From NCBI GenBank assembly GCA_943787425.1, contig CALSMJ010000004.1, positions 434,001 through 498,000 on the forward strand: 64,000 nucleotides of DNA, in the 5' to 3' direction. The notes under the pieces were generated by a model. It ran no database searches, was not told where the DNA came from, and saw only the letters and a program-made list of their open reading frames with translations. Every line of letters begins with the position of its first letter. Within the stretch, counting starts at the first letter, position 1. Below are positions 63,575-64,000 of the stretch, piece by piece. This stretch comes from an uncultured Pseudomonadales bacterium. Its GTDB lineage: Bacteria; Pseudomonadota; Gammaproteobacteria; Pseudomonadales; Azotimanducaceae. The position numbers and the translations under genes were made by a program.

Positions 63575-64000
63575 ATGAATGCTGCCCATCAATTATTGGG
63601 TCACGCGGTGGTTCAGATCGCCTATCACGTACCGGATATTGAAGCGGCAGCCCTTGCGATGGTCAAGCAAACCGGTGCAGGTCCCTTTTTTGTGTCGCGG
63701 AATATTGCGCTCGCTGAGGGCGAACATCGCGGCGCAACCTGCCCTTTTGTGCACAGCTCGGCGTACGGGCAATGGGGCGCGGTTATGGTTGAGTTTGTGC
63801 AGCAAGACTCTGTTGGGCCCTCACCGTTTCGGGATCTTTATCAGGCCCATGAGCGGGGCTTACACCACCTAGCGGTCATGACCCCTGATTTACCAGCGTC
63901 CTACCAACACTTTAAAAACAACGGTATGCCGCGCGTTACCCGAGCGGTGACCCATTCTGGCGTTGAGTTTGCGTTCTTGGACGCGCTGGATACGCTCGGG
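63575..64000 (+). CDS. VOC-family (glyoxalase-like) protein, cut by window end
   Basis: ATG 63575 follows AAAAGGAATG and opens a frame that runs to the right edge (142 codons). The sequence ('HAVVQIAYHVPDIEAAALAM', 'GAGPFFVSRNIALAEGEHRG', 'GAVMVEFVQQDSVGPSPFRD', 'RGLHHLAVMTPDLPASYQHF') matches the vicinal-oxygen-chelate fold. 'HAVVQIAY', 'MVEFVQQ' and 'GLHHLAV' supply the likely metal His and Glu. Homologues are annotated glyoxalase or methylmalonyl-CoA epimerase-like. It is divergent from the SDR, sharing about 200 nt of upstream DNA. Confidence 0.85.
   Translation, partial: MNAAHQLLGHAVVQIAYHVPDIEAAALAMVKQTGAGPFFVSRNIALAEGEHRGATCPFVHSSAYGQWGAVMVEFVQQDSVGPSPFRDLYQAHERGLHHLAVMTPDLPASYQHFKNNGMPRVTRAVTHSGVEFAFLDALDTLG

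Overview
The window reads as chromosome of a (probably marine) gammaproteobacterium. The evidence is a complete-looking MSHA-type pilus locus, a sodium-pump oxaloacetate decarboxylase operon (oadGAB), a TonB-dependent receptor, bacterial-type tRNA genes with encoded CCA ends, and many acyl-CoA/phytanoyl-type catabolic enzymes. No phage, insertion sequence, CRISPR array or rRNA was seen. Taxonomy below class is inference only.

Layout. 1-5.1 kb: a TonB receptor running off the left edge, a Nudix hydrolase, and a LytTR regulator with two operator-like palindromes upstream. 5.5-14.9 kb: PhyH-type dioxygenase, enoyl-CoA hydratase, ThuA protein, MDR oxidoreductase, a peroxiredoxin-like protein, a PsiE-like membrane protein, an MFS_2 symporter and a DsbA/FrnE-like protein. 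In both redox proteins the first Cys of the CxxC motif is an in-frame TGA, which is best read as selenocysteine. 15-22 kb: a cluster of two paralogous DUF3604 lipoproteins, a membrane-anchored parvulin and a HupE/UreJ-like protein, divergent from a TetR regulator. 22-28 kb: an LLM oxidoreductase relic, RidA, a second PhyH protein, an alcohol dehydrogenase, an SDR and a secreted orphan. 28.8-39.4 kb: tRNA-Ser, tRNA-Arg, oadGAB, aldehyde dehydrogenase, a single-chain acyl-CoA carboxylase, enoyl-CoA hydratase and a D-amino acid transaminase. 39.5-43.5 kb: rubrerythrin-DUF3501, LemA-TPM-TPM and an alpha/beta hydrolase. 43.9-55.7 kb: the MSHA pilus operon (mshI, a PilN-like gene, mshJ, K, L, N, E, G, pilins, mshC, D, O, P). 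55.9-61 kb: a convergent surE-mshQ pair whose reading frames overlap by 4 nt. 61.2-64 kb: a small lipoprotein, a split YeeE/YedE sulfur transporter, an SDR and a VOC protein cut by the right edge.

Quality caveat. About 20 one-base frame changes interrupt genes whose protein sequence continues convincingly in the neighbouring frame (TonB receptor, both DUF3604 genes, second PhyH gene, oadA, oadB, second TPM gene, most msh genes). They concentrate at 45-53.5 kb, while ORFs of 3.4 and 4.3 kb elsewhere are intact. Consensus or sequencing indels are the simplest explanation, but real decay of the pilus locus is not excluded. The two in-frame TGA codons are a different kind of event: the frame is kept on both sides and each hits the resolvable redox Cys.

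How the genes fit together. oadGAB, the carboxylase, hydratases and dehydrogenases suggest organic-acid and acyl-CoA metabolism coupled to a sodium gradient. The msh locus encodes a retractable surface pilus whose ATPase carries the c-di-GMP-binding MshEN motif, with MshQ as a repeat-containing surface component.
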